Of a stretch of 17,810 nucleotides of DNA, positions 1 through 8,312 are shown piece by piece (within the stretch, counting starts at the first letter, position 1; every line of letters starts with the position of its first letter). The position numbers and the translations under genes are program-made. Under the pieces are notes generated by a model that saw nothing but the letters and a program-made list of their open reading frames with translations, was not told the DNA's origin and searched no databases. The DNA is from Clostridia bacterium (lineage in GTDB: Bacteria; Bacillota_A; Clostridia; Oscillospirales; CAG-272): positions 1 through 17,810 of the forward strand of contig JAFXWT010000185.1 in NCBI GenBank assembly GCA_017542695.1, written 5' to 3'.

Positions 1-1479
1 AATACGGAATAATAACGTGCTGCCTTTTGAAAATGACACTCCGTCGGAGCCGGCACTCACTGTGACTTTGTCTTTCCACTTTGCAGGGTATTTCATCGTA
101 ACGACAGGAGTCACTATGTCAAACGTCGAACTGTCTTCATATTCTATCCGTTTGCCTGCGAAAAATTCGTAGTCTTTCTGAAGGTTTTGAAGAATTACGT
201 TTATACCTTCTTGATAAATGCTGTTTTGCTCGTAGTCGGGACTTGATTTGTCGAGAGTACCGAATTTTACAGTCAAGACGACGTTCTTGTTTTCAAGCAA
301 TAATGTTCCGAAGATGTCGCCATCTTCCGAATCAAACAAAATGCTGAACAGGAACGTATTGCCGTTTGAAAATGACACTCCGTCTGCACTGATGCTTACC
401 GTGATTTTGTTTTTCCATTTCGCAGGGTATTTCATCGTCACGACGGGTGTTACGATGTCGAACGTCGAACTGTCTTCATATTCTATCCGTTCGCCTGCGG
501 CAAATTCGTAGTCTTTCTGAAGGTTTTGAATAATGACGTTTATGGCGTCTTGATAGGCACAATTTTGTTCGTAATCGGGGCTTGTTTTATCGAGTTTTCC
601 GAATTTTACCGTCAAGACTACGTTTTTGTCTTCAAGCAGTATGGTTCCGAGGAGATTTCCCTCGTTTGAGTCGAACAGTATTTCAAAAAGAAACGTGTTG
701 CCGTTTGCAAACGAAACCTTGTCCGATGTTACCGTCACCGTGACTTTGTCTTTCCACTTTGTCGGGTATTTCATCGTGACGACAGGCGTTACAATGTCGA
801 ACGTTGAATTGTCTTCATACTCGATCCGTTTGCCTGCGGCAAATTCGTAGTCTTTCATCAGGTTTTGCAAAATGACGTTTATATCTTCTTGACAAGCGCA
901 ATTCTGCTCATAGTCTGGGCTTGATTTATCAAGATCTCCAAATTTTATTGTCAAAACGACGTTTTTATCTTCAAGCAATATCGTTCCGAGTATATCGCCA
1001 TCTTCCGAATCAAACAAAATGCTGAACAGGAACGTATTGCCGTTTGAAAATGATACTCCGTCGGAGCCGGCACTCACTGTGACTTTGTCTTTCCATTTTG
1101 CAGGGTATTTCATCGTCACGACAGGCGTTACGATATCGAACGTCGAATTGTCCTCGTACTCGACCCGTTCGCCTGCGACAAAGTCATAATCATTATTCAA
1201 ATTTCTAAGTATGATATTGAGTCCGTTTTGATAAGCGCGATTTTGCTCATAATCCGGACTTTCTTCATCGAGATCTCCGAATTTTACAGTCAAGACGACG
1301 TTCTTGTTTTCAAGCATTATCGTTCCGAGAATGTCGCCATCATTCGAGTCAAACAAAATGCCGAATAGGAATGTCTCTCCGTTTGAAAAAGACAGCGTGC
1401 CCGACGTTTTGCCGATCGAAAGCTTTTTATCCCAATCACTCGGATATTTGAAAGTAATGCCGTTTATCGAAACGGTCGA
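1..1479 (-). repeat. Tandem 339-bp (113-residue) repeats inside the lipoprotein gene
   Basis: Units run 1479-1141 (the most diverged), 1140-802, 801-463, 462-124 and 123-1 (cut by the window edge). The spacing of the shared ACGACAGG-type block is exactly 339 bp at 101, 440, 779 and 1118. Similarity is mosaic. A stretch around 997-1056 is nearly identical to the one around 319-378, two units away, while its continuation matches the unit at the window edge. This suggests unequal crossing-over or gene conversion. Confidence 0.9.
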
Positions 1480-1893
1480 GAGAACGTTCGGATCATACGG
1501 TTCGGTCGTTTCGGTGCTTTGAGTGGTGGCAACGATCGGCGTACTCGTCGACTCGGCTGTTGAAGCGTTCGTCGGCGTGACGATCGGCGTGCTTGTGGGA
1601 ACGACCGTCGGTGTGCTTGTCGGCTCTGAAGTCGGAATATTCGTGGGAGTTACGACAGATGTGCTTATCGGTTCTGCTGTTGAAGCGCTTGTCGGTACGA
1701 CGATCGGCGTGCCTGTCGACTCGGTCGTTGATTCCGTGGCAATCACCGATGAAGATGCTTTTGTCGGCGCAGTTGTCGATGACGACGTCTGATCAGTGAA
1801 AATATTTGAAATATCAACATCGTTTGTGTCATCGCACGCGCAAAGAATCACAGCGCAAAGCAACGCCAAAAGAAGTATTGCGATTTTTTTCAT
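1..1893 (-). CDS. Repeat-containing surface lipoprotein, 3' end outside the window
   Basis: The frame is open from ATG at 1893 (GAGGA about 5 nt upstream) to the window edge, 631 codons with no stop. Residues 1-20 are a lipoprotein signal: MKK, a hydrophobic stretch, then L-C-A-C with Cys20 as the predicted lipidated residue. Residues about 21-138 are a low-complexity Thr/Ser/Pro/Val linker (repeated T-P-I-V and T-S-T-P motifs), of the kind that spans a cell wall. From residue 139 onward come tandem 113-residue units, each with a KYP-x-x-W motif near its start and acidic-aromatic strands (E-Y-E-D, P-D-Y-E-Q-N). I cannot assign the unit to a named family. The gene starts only 27 nt after the capG stop with no terminator between, so co-transcription with the capsule genes is likely. 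Membrane anchoring is well supported; the function is unknown. Confidence 0.85.
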   Translation of the reverse strand, partial: MKKIAILLLALLCAVILCACDDTNDVDISNIFTDQTSSSTTAPTKASSSVIATESTTESTGTPIVVPTSASTAEPISTSVVTPTNIPTSEPTSTPTVVPTSTPIVTPTNASTAESTSTPIVATTQSTETTEPYDPNVLSTVSINGITFKYPSDWDKKLSIGKTSGTLSFSNGETFLFGILFDSNDGDILGTIMLENKNVVLTVKFGDLDEESPDYEQNRAYQNGLNIILRNLNNDYDFVAGERVEYEDNSTFDIVTPVVTMKYPAKWKDKVTVSAGSDGVSFSNGNTFLFSILFDSEDGDILGTILLEDKNVVLTIKFGDLDKSSPDYEQNCACQEDINVILQNLMKDYEFAAGKRIEYEDNSTFDIVTPVVTMKYPTKWKDKVTVTVTSDKVSFANGNTFLFEILFDSNEGNLLGTILLEDKNVVLTVKFGKLDKTSPDYEQNCAYQDAINVIIQNLQKDYEFAAGERIEYEDSSTFDIVTPVVTMKYPAKWKNKITVSISADGVSFSNGNTFLFSILFDSEDGDIFGTLLLENKNVVLTVKFGTLDKSSPDYEQNSIYQEGINVILQNLQKDYEFFAGKRIEYEDSSTFDIVTPVVTMKYPAKWKDKVTVSAGSDGVSFSKGSTLLFRI

Positions 1894-1920
1894 AAGATCC
1901 TCGATTGTAAGATTTGCAAA

Positions 1921-3066
1921 TCAGTCTTTTCTCCACACCATTTTATTTACGACGCCGGTATATGACTGAATGATTTTTACCACCTTATCGGACACGTTGA
2001 CGTCGGTGTAATCCGGCACGGGCTTGCAGCCGTTTTTATTCATGAGCGCGACGTCTACCGCTTGGAGAAGGTTCTTTTCGTCGATGCCCGCAAGCACAAA
2101 GCAGGCGTTGTCCAGCGCCTCCGGACGTTCCGTCGACGTTCTGATGCACACGGCGGCGATCGGTTTATTTATACTCGCGTAAAAACTCGACTCCTCGGGC
2201 AGCGTTCCGCTGTCGGAAACGACCGCAAAAGCGTTCATTTGCAGACAGTTGTAGTCATGGAATCCGAGCGGCTCATGCATAATAACTCGTTTGTCAAGTT
2301 CAAATCCCGTCGCGTCAAGCTTCTTTTTCGATCTCGGATGGCACGAATAAAGGATCGGCATATCGTATTTTTCCGCCATTTTATTTATCGCGGTGAAAAG
2401 GGACGTAAAGTTTTTATCAGTGTCGATGTTCTCTTCTCTGTGAGCTGAAAGAAGGATATACCTCTCTTTTTCAAGGCCGAGCCGACCGAGTATGTCGCTT
2501 TCTTCGATTTCTTTCAGGTTGTTTGTCAGCACCTCGGCCATGGGGCTTCCCGTCACATACGTGCGCTCTTTGGGAAGTCCGCACTCGGCAAGATATCTGC
2601 GGGCGTGCTCCGAGTATGCGAGATTGACGTCGGAAATAATATCGACGATGCGCCTGTTCGTTTCCTCAGGCAGACATTCATCCTTGCATCTGTTTCCGGC
2701 TTCCATGTGGAATATCGGTATATGAAGGCGCTTTGCGCCGATGACCGACAGGCAACTGTTAGTGTCTCCGAGCACGAGAACAGCGTCGGGCTTCGTCTCG
2801 GCCATGAGCTCATACGATTTTGCGATGATATTGCCCATCGTCTCGCCGAGGTCTTTGCCGACGGCGTTAAGATACACGTCGGGATCGGCTATTTTCAGAT
2901 CACTGAAGAATATTCCGTTCAGCGTGTAGTCGTAGTTCTGCCCCGTATGGACAAGCAGAGTATCAAAATACTCGCGGCATTTATTGATGACCGCAGACAG
3001 ACGAATTATCTCGGGGCGAGTGCCGACGATTATCATCAGTTTCAGTTTTCCGTTGCGCTTAAACAT
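1921..3066 (-). CDS. capG: CapG/FnlC-type UDP-N-acetyl sugar 2-epimerase
   Basis: Non-hydrolysing UDP-sugar 2-epimerase. In the CapE-CapF-CapG pathway this enzyme epimerises C2 of UDP-2-acetamido-2,6-dideoxy-L-talose to give UDP-L-FucNAc in the cytoplasm. Visible family motifs are GTRPEIIRL near the N-terminus, HMEAGNRC followed by PEETNRR, a SAHREEN segment, YSCHPR and SGTLPEESS near the C-terminus. The HMEAGNRC form is typical of the CapG branch rather than classical WecB. Start: ATG at 3066 has AGAAGG 7 nt upstream; a GTG at 3072 overlaps the capF stop but has no spaced ribosome site. That gives 381 residues, a normal family length. It is translationally coupled to capF and ends in VWRKD. 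Alternative: a plain UDP-GlcNAc 2-epimerase making UDP-ManNAc, made less likely by the neighbours. Confidence 0.92.
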   Translation of the reverse strand: MFKRNGKLKLMIIVGTRPEIIRLSAVINKCREYFDTLLVHTGQNYDYTLNGIFFSDLKIADPDVYLNAVGKDLGETMGNIIAKSYELMAETKPDAVLVLGDTNSCLSVIGAKRLHIPIFHMEAGNRCKDECLPEETNRRIVDIISDVNLAYSEHARRYLAECGLPKERTYVTGSPMAEVLTNNLKEIEESDILGRLGLEKERYILLSAHREENIDTDKNFTSLFTAINKMAEKYDMPILYSCHPRSKKKLDATGFELDKRVIMHEPLGFHDYNCLQMNAFAVVSDSGTLPEESSFYASINKPIAAVCIRTSTERPEALDNACFVLAGIDEKNLLQAVDVALMNKNGCKPVPDYTDVNVSDKVVKIIQSYTGVVNKMVWRKD

Positions 3067-3068
3067 CT

Positions 3069-4262
3069 TCACACCTTCTCACCGTAAGTATCGGGCTTGT
3101 CCTTGTCGAACATTTCGTTTGCCCACATTATCGTTACAAGTTCTTCCGTATCGCTGAGATTAATTATATTATGCGTATATCCCGGCAGCATATGAACAGC
3201 CGTGATATCGTCGCCGCTGACATTGAATTCGATTATCTCGTCCGTGCCGATCTTTCGCTCTTGAATCAAAGCGCGACCCTTGACGACGATGAAAAACTCC
3301 CATTTTGTGTTATGCCAATGTTGACCTTTCGTTATACCGGGCTTTGAAATATTAACCGATATCTGCCCGCAGTTTGCTGTCTTTATAAGCTCGGTAAAGC
3401 TCCCTCTGTCGTCGGTATTCATCTTCAAAGGAAAAGCGACTTTTTCCCTCGGGAGATAAGACAGGTATGTCGAATAAAGTTTTTTTGCAAAGCTACCTTT
3501 CGGCATTTCCGGAACGACAAGGCTTTGCGGCTGATTTTTGAACACTTCGAGAAGATCGACTATCTCGCCGAGGGTGACTTTATGTGTCGTCGGCACGGCG
3601 CAATACTTGCCGCTGTCGCATAAAACGGTTTTGAGTCCGTCAAATTCGCAGTGATGTTCCAGCCCTTTCAGCGCGTAGATCATCTCATCGACGAGGTCAT
3701 CTATATAGAGCAGTTCAAGCTCGATCGAGCGATCGCTGACCGTGATCGTCAGATCGTTTGCCATATTATAGCAAAACGTCGCAACGGCGCTGTTGTAGTT
3801 TGGGCGGCACCACTTACCGAAAACGTTCGGAAAACGGTAAACAAGCACTTTCGCGCCCGTTTCCCGTGCATATTCAAAAAAAATATCCTCTCCCGCTTTT
3901 TTGCTTCTGCCGTATTCGCCGTCGTATCTTCCGATAAGAGTCGCTTGAAGTGAGCTTGAGAGCATCACGGGGCATTTGTTGTCGTGCTTTTTGAGCGTGT
4001 CGAGAAGTTTCTCGGCAAAGCCGCGGTTCCCTGCCATAAATTCGCTCTGATCTTTCGGGCGATTTACTCCGGCGAAATTAAATACAAAATCGGTTTTTTC
4101 GCAGTATTTGTCAAGCTCGTCGTCGGTCGAATCGAGATCGTATTCGTATATCCCGTCAATTTCAAGACCTGTGGTCTTGTTCTTGCCGTCCCGGATATTC
4201 TTCAAATTCTCGCAAAGGTTTCTTCCGACGAAACCCTTTGCGCCTGTGACAAGTATGTTCAT
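3069..4262 (-). CDS. capF: CapF-type bifunctional epimerase/reductase (SDR plus cupin)
   Basis: 397 residues in two domains. Residues 1 to about 280 are an extended short-chain dehydrogenase: NAD(P)-binding TGAKGFVG at 6-13, SSS at 102-104 and YGRSK at 117-121 (the Tyr-x-x-x-Lys pair). Residues about 285-397 are a cupin with H315, H317, E322 and H364 placed like metal ligands. In characterised CapF the cupin epimerises C3 of the 4-keto sugar made by CapE and the SDR domain then reduces C4 with NADPH, giving the L-talose-configured intermediate for CapG. Both halves look intact. ATG at 4262 has GAGG 8 nt upstream, 3 nt after the phosphatase stop, and the 3' end overlaps the capG start region. 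Operon membership is clear. Confidence 0.93.
   Translation of the reverse strand: MNILVTGAKGFVGRNLCENLKNIRDGKNKTTGLEIDGIYEYDLDSTDDELDKYCEKTDFVFNFAGVNRPKDQSEFMAGNRGFAEKLLDTLKKHDNKCPVMLSSSLQATLIGRYDGEYGRSKKAGEDIFFEYARETGAKVLVYRFPNVFGKWCRPNYNSAVATFCYNMANDLTITVSDRSIELELLYIDDLVDEMIYALKGLEHHCEFDGLKTVLCDSGKYCAVPTTHKVTLGEIVDLLEVFKNQPQSLVVPEMPKGSFAKKLYSTYLSYLPREKVAFPLKMNTDDRGSFTELIKTANCGQISVNISKPGITKGQHWHNTKWEFFIVVKGRALIQERKIGTDEIIEFNVSGDDITAVHMLPGYTHNIINLSDTEELVTIMWANEMFDKDKPDTYGEKV
3074..3079 (-). promoter_or_regulatory. Ribosome-binding site deciding the capG start
   Basis: AGAAGG on the minus strand lies 7 nt before ATG 3066. It is too close to serve the GTG at 3072, so the shorter product is preferred. 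The site sits inside the last codons of capF, consistent with translational coupling. Confidence 0.6.
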
Positions 4263-4265
4263 TTA

Positions 4266-5645
4266 TCAATCCTCAAGAAAGATATTTCTGATATTTTCGA
4301 TCTGTTCCTCTGTTACGCCGACAGCGTTGATAAGGAAGTTTTCGATTTTTTCGTTTATGGTGTCTCCTTCATATCCCTCAAGCCCGCCGTAAATGCTGTT
4401 AAGATTAGTGCCTTTTTCATATCCTTTGGAGAAAAATCCCGTCAGCGCGTATTCAAAAGCCATATCGCTTTCTGATACTCCGAGTATCCCTTGCAAAAGG
4501 AATATTATCGTTCCCGTTCTGTCTGCACCGTACGTGCAGTGCAAATACATCGGATAATTATTGATATCCGATAGATCGGCAAATATCGCTCTCAATGACG
4601 CAAACGATGCTTCGTTGAATATTCCGCCGTACATCGGCGAGGTATAGAATTTATGATCGACGTCTTCCCCCAGTCGGCTTTTGTAATTTCCGGAGAAAAT
4701 ACTCGATTCCCGGAGGTCAAAATCATATTTGAACCCGAACTGTTCGACTGCCGATTTATCGGTAAGGAAATACGAACTTTCAACAAGCCCGTCAATCTCC
4801 GTACCGCGTATGAGAAGATTTTGCCGTACTCTTTTCCCGTAGCTTGTCATATATCCGCCAATATCACGAGTATTCAGCACGCCGGGAAGGTAAATGAAGC
4901 GATTTGTGTTCGCCGTAACAAATGAACCCTCGTAAAAATAGGTGGCCTGATCGCCGTTTTCCAACGATTCGGAGACTGTAACGGTATAGTTATACTTTTC
5001 TCCGGTAAGGAGATTATCAATTTTTATCGACGTTGAACCGGGATCAAGATCAAATTTGACTCCGTCGATTTCCAAGACAGCCGTCGCTCCTTCGCGAAGG
5101 TGATAGGAAAATGTGAGCGGAGCGTAAGCGCCCGCGTTCAAAGACACCGCATCCGCAAGCGTTATCTCGCCTTTGTAAAAGCGTACCATTGGCGCTGTGC
5201 AAAGATAAACTTCTTCGTCAAATTCCGGAGGAACAAAAATCTGCGAAAAGGTGCTCGTCCTGGAGTTTGTTTTGGATGAATCGGCACTCGGATCGCTTGA
5301 CATAAGTCCGAACACCGCCATCGCTACGATGGCCACAAACAAAACAGCAGACGCGCAGATCGTGGATAATTTGACTTTATGGGGCGACACTTTGCGCCGT
5401 TTGCTCTTTAATTTCTTTTTCTTCGGCGCAATAAACGAACCTTCGATAAGCTTTCCGTCTTCGTCAAAAGTATACGTTCCGCGTTCTAAGACACCGTTTG
5501 TCATTGCGCCGTGGACGACTTTCTGCCCAACAGCAAGTTTTCCGTCGTGTCCGGCATAATAGATTATCCCGTCGATATTTACCGCCCCGCGATGTGTTGG
5601 AACGCCATCTTCATAGTAAATGTCGTCTACAATATGTCCTTCCAT
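4266..5645 (-). CDS. Membrane-anchored tyrosine-phosphatase-like protein inside the FucNAc operon
   Basis: 459 residues from ATG 5645. Residues about 1-75 contain a YG-rich repeat (DGIIYYAG ... GTYTFDEDGKL), like those in the large protein at 13388. A strongly basic stretch (PKKKKLKSKRRK) precedes a single membrane helix at about 93-115. A Ser/Thr linker and an Ig/FN3-like beta region (about 150-245) follow, then a phosphatase domain with NTRDIGG at 258-264, LLIRGTE, DFDLRE and the P-loop HCTYGADRTG. The CX5R catalytic pair is Cys370 and Arg376. This matches the Y_phosphatase3-type family (relatives include mycobacterial MptpB and Listeria LipA). The positive-inside rule puts the catalytic domain outside and the repeat inside. 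It lies 37 nt after capE and 3 nt before capF. The substrate is unknown; a glycan, lipid, inositol phosphate or protein phosphate are all possible. Confidence 0.85.
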   Translation of the reverse strand: MEGHIVDDIYYEDGVPTHRGAVNIDGIIYYAGHDGKLAVGQKVVHGAMTNGVLERGTYTFDEDGKLIEGSFIAPKKKKLKSKRRKVSPHKVKLSTICASAVLFVAIVAMAVFGLMSSDPSADSSKTNSRTSTFSQIFVPPEFDEEVYLCTAPMVRFYKGEITLADAVSLNAGAYAPLTFSYHLREGATAVLEIDGVKFDLDPGSTSIKIDNLLTGEKYNYTVTVSESLENGDQATYFYEGSFVTANTNRFIYLPGVLNTRDIGGYMTSYGKRVRQNLLIRGTEIDGLVESSYFLTDKSAVEQFGFKYDFDLRESSIFSGNYKSRLGEDVDHKFYTSPMYGGIFNEASFASLRAIFADLSDINNYPMYLHCTYGADRTGTIIFLLQGILGVSESDMAFEYALTGFFSKGYEKGTNLNSIYGGLEGYEGDTINEKIENFLINAVGVTEEQIENIRNIFLED

Positions 5646-5653
5646 AATGCTTT

Positions 5654-5657
5654 CTCC
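5654..5657 (-). promoter_or_regulatory. Ribosome-binding site deciding the phosphatase start
   Basis: GGAG lies 8 nt upstream of ATG 5645. The frame is also open to a TTG at 5696 inside capE, but the AGGAG there sits almost against that TTG with no workable spacing. The ATG is therefore preferred, removing 17 residues. Confidence 0.65.
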
Positions 5658-5682
5658 AAGGTGGTCAATAAATTTATTGTCT

Positions 5683-6717
5683 TTATTGCTTTGCAAGCTC
5701 CTCTTTTATATATTCAAGACTTGCAATTTTCGCCTTTGTTTCTTCAAGAGTCAGTCTCTTTGTATTGTTTGAGTTGAACTCCGTCAGCGTATTTCTCTTT
5801 TCGTCGCCTTCTTTGAAGTATTTGTCGTAGTTCAGTCCGCGGTTGTCGCACGGGACGCGATAGAAATTGCCCATATCAATGGCGTTGGCGCACTCCTCAT
5901 TTGTGAGAAGCGTCTCGTACATTTTTTCTCCGTGGCGGATACCGATGATCTTGATGTCCTCTTTCTTTCCGCCGAAAAGCTCACACACCGCTTCCGCCTG
6001 CGTCTGAATGGTGCACGCCGGAGCTTTTTGAACAAGGATATCGCCGTTCTCTCCGTGTTCAAACGCGAAAAGAACGAGATCGACCGCCTCGTCGAGCGAC
6101 ATGATGAATCTCGTCATCGTCGGTTCTGTGATCGTGATGGGTTGTCCGCTTCTGATCTGGTCGATCCAAAGAGGGATGACCGATCCGCGCGAGCACATCA
6201 CGTTGCCGTATCGTGTGCAGCAGATCTTTGTGTTTCCGCTGTATCTCGATTTGGCTACCGCGATCTTTTCTTCCATCTTTTTCGACGTTCCCATCGCGTT
6301 GATCGGGTACGCGGCCTTGTCTGTCGAAAGGCAGATGACCGATTTTACTCCCGCTTCGATAGCGGCCGTCAGCACATTGTCAGTGCCGATGATGTTCGTT
6401 CTTACCGCTTCCATCGGGAAAAACTCGCACGACGGTACCTGCTTCAGCGCTGCGGCGTGGAATATGTAATCCACACCGTGCATCGCGCCGCGGCAGCTTT
6501 CGAGCGAGCGGACGTCGCCTATGTAGAATTTGATCTTATGGCACTCATTCGGATATTTCGCCTGATACTCGTGGCGCATATCGTCCTGCTTCTTCTCGTC
6601 GCGCGAAAAAATGCGAATTTCTCCGATATCCGTTGTTATAAAGCGGTTCAAAACCGCGTTTCCGAATGAGCCCGTGCCTCCTGTGATCAGGAGGGTTTTA
6701 TTGGTGAATGATGACAT
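5683..6717 (-). CDS. capE: CapE/FnlA-type UDP-GlcNAc 4,6-dehydratase/5-epimerase
   Basis: 344-residue extended SDR of the polysaccharide-synthesis CapD/CapE group. It catalyses the first step from UDP-GlcNAc toward UDP-L-FucNAc: 4,6-dehydration with inversion at C5. NAD(P)-binding TGGTGSFG is at 12-19, GDVR with Asp68, HAAALKQVP at 87-95, and STDKAAYPIN begins at 131. Where most SDRs have Tyr-x-x-x-Lys, this protein has Met142-x-x-x-Lys146 (MGTSK), the altered Ser/Thr-Met-Lys triad known in the WbjB/CapE/FlaA1-like dehydratases, so this is not a defect. The length is normal. ATG 6717 has AGGAGG 11 nt upstream, slightly long spacing. It follows the flippase by 76 nt and opens the more GC-rich cassette. 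Confidence 0.93.
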   Translation of the reverse strand: MSSFTNKTLLITGGTGSFGNAVLNRFITTDIGEIRIFSRDEKKQDDMRHEYQAKYPNECHKIKFYIGDVRSLESCRGAMHGVDYIFHAAALKQVPSCEFFPMEAVRTNIIGTDNVLTAAIEAGVKSVICLSTDKAAYPINAMGTSKKMEEKIAVAKSRYSGNTKICCTRYGNVMCSRGSVIPLWIDQIRSGQPITITEPTMTRFIMSLDEAVDLVLFAFEHGENGDILVQKAPACTIQTQAEAVCELFGGKKEDIKIIGIRHGEKMYETLLTNEECANAIDMGNFYRVPCDNRGLNYDKYFKEGDEKRNTLTEFNSNNTKRLTLEETKAKIASLEYIKEELAKQ

Positions 6718-6793
6718 TTTTCATTGTTCCTCCTATACTTTTTTCGATTTCGCGTTTTTGTAATCCAATAAGATAACTGCCGTTTTGATATGC

Positions 6794-8296
6794 CTATTTT
6801 TTAAATACCGATGACAACAATTTCTTTTCGTAATTACTCATTCCAAACAATAACATAAAGGCAGCATATACCAAACAAATGATTGCGATTTTTATAATAA
6901 AAAAGATCCATCCATCGTTTTGAATAAAATAATTCACGGCAAAACCTGCCACAACCGTAATTGTGATAGACGGCAAAATTCCTTTCGCAAGACCTTTATA
7001 ATAGTACCACAGATTCATCTTGAGCTTTTTATGAAAAATTATGTTCATTACAACTATGTCTCCGAGTGTAAGTGAGATGAATGTCCCCAAAGTGGCTCCA
7101 ATCAGCGGCTTCCATTTTATGAGCACAATTGTCAAAAGAATATTTAGCAACACAATTACGCATTTCAAAATTGCCTGTTCTTTGTGTTGATTCATTGCCC
7201 ACAGTATTTGAGTACCTATTGATTCTGTCAAAACAAACATATATGATGTCATCAATATTACAGCAACATAGTATGCATCAATGTTATCTTGACCGGCCCA
7301 AAGAAATACAAACTGTTTTCCAAAAGAGATAAACCCGCTCCAAATCAAGCCGAGCACGATAAGGATGATTCGTCCGATGCGAATCATCTCATCTGTAATC
7401 GTTTTAGTATCTGCACCGCCTTCAACCATTTTGACCACGCCGGGCATTAACAGACCGGTAAATGCCCCCCCTATTGATTGATAATACTGTACAACTTGTG
7501 TTCCAACGCTGTATACCGCCAGTATCGTTGATGAAGATGCCACCAGCGCTCCAATCAATACCTGATCCACGGAAGAATTCAACTGAGTCGCAACCATTTG
7601 AAGAAGGATCAATGATGAATATATTACGATTTCTTTTACGAAACCGGATTTTATTCCCCCAAATTTCGGCGTGAGCTTAATGTGAAGCAGAACATAAAGC
7701 ACAAAAAATCCTCTACACAGCACCGTCAAAAGAAGATTTACCGTAACAATTCCTACGCTGCCAAACCCAAATTTCAGCATAAAAAATGTCAATCCCATAC
7801 GGATGATTATTTGAATAATTGACGCACATTTTGAGACGGCAAATTTCTCGTAAGCAATAATAACATTGTTGTAAGCCGCCGTTCCAAGCGTTACCGCCGC
7901 ATTTATCATAGTGATAAGCAGTAATTTTTGTCCCAATTGAATTTCGCTTCCCGTCAAACCTTTTGCAAATACTTTTGGAAAGACAAAAATCAAAATGATC
8001 CCGGCGATTATTGAAACAAGCGCAATTATCGAATAATATATCGTTGCGACACCGAGAAACTTCCGAGATTGCTCATTCTCGCCGCTCACTCTGAATTTTG
8101 CAATGTATCTGGTTATCGCATTACCGACGCCAAGATCAAGCAACAAGAGATATGCGGCAACCGATGCAGATAATTTATATACGCCATATTCAGCCTGACC
8201 GAGAGTTCTGATAATAAAAGGGGTAAGCAACAGCGTTGATAATACCTCAAATATCATCATTACATAGGACAGTATAACTCCTATTTTTCGATTCAT
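6794..8296 (-). CDS. Wzx-type polysaccharide flippase (MOP superfamily)
   Basis: 500-residue, strongly hydrophobic membrane protein. It begins with a short N-terminus and a helix reaching LLTPFIIRTLGQAEYGVYKL, then a region with LLDLGVGNAITRYIAKFR. These are typical of the oligosaccharide flippase/Polysacc_synt family, where a Gly-x-x-x-Tyr-Gly turn follows helix 1. About 12-14 membrane helices are visible through to the C-terminus. The predicted role is to flip the undecaprenyl-PP-linked repeat unit across the cytoplasmic membrane. ATG 8296 has AGGG 7 nt upstream. It lies 16 nt after the dead acyltransferase remnant and 76 nt before capE. Lipid II-type flippases share the fold, but the context favours Wzx. 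Confidence 0.9.
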   Translation of the reverse strand: MNRKIGVILSYVMMIFEVLSTLLLTPFIIRTLGQAEYGVYKLSASVAAYLLLLDLGVGNAITRYIAKFRVSGENEQSRKFLGVATIYYSIIALVSIIAGIILIFVFPKVFAKGLTGSEIQLGQKLLLITMINAAVTLGTAAYNNVIIAYEKFAVSKCASIIQIIIRMGLTFFMLKFGFGSVGIVTVNLLLTVLCRGFFVLYVLLHIKLTPKFGGIKSGFVKEIVIYSSLILLQMVATQLNSSVDQVLIGALVASSSTILAVYSVGTQVVQYYQSIGGAFTGLLMPGVVKMVEGGADTKTITDEMIRIGRIILIVLGLIWSGFISFGKQFVFLWAGQDNIDAYYVAVILMTSYMFVLTESIGTQILWAMNQHKEQAILKCVIVLLNILLTIVLIKWKPLIGATLGTFISLTLGDIVVMNIIFHKKLKMNLWYYYKGLAKGILPSITITVVAGFAVNYFIQNDGWIFFIIKIAIICLVYAAFMLLFGMSNYEKKLLSSVFKK

Positions 8297-8312
8297 TTCT
8301 ATTCCCTGAATT

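Noticed and set aside
1523..1792. Val/Gly-rich plus-strand frame resembling a repetitive structural protein
   Set aside because: It is the complement of the Thr/Ser/Pro linker of the lipoprotein. The minus frame continues from a lipobox start and is the real one.
2605..3087. Plus-strand open frame of 160 codons
   Set aside because: Antisense shadow of capG, which has clear catalytic motifs on the other strand.
4266..5645. The phosphatase as a conventional Wzb/CpsB partner of a capsule BY-kinase
   Set aside because: No kinase is in the window, the fold signature is different (NTRDIGG plus HCxxGxDRTG), and the domain is predicted to be extracytoplasmic.
5932..6669. A 245-codon open frame on the plus strand
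   Set aside because: Antisense to capE. Its Arg/His/Asp-rich composition is typical of a shadow of a GC-rich gene and it shows no domain motif.
5683..6717. CapE as an inactive enzyme because the SDR Tyr is Met142
   Set aside because: The Met-x-x-x-Lys form is established for this dehydratase group, and all other motifs are intact.
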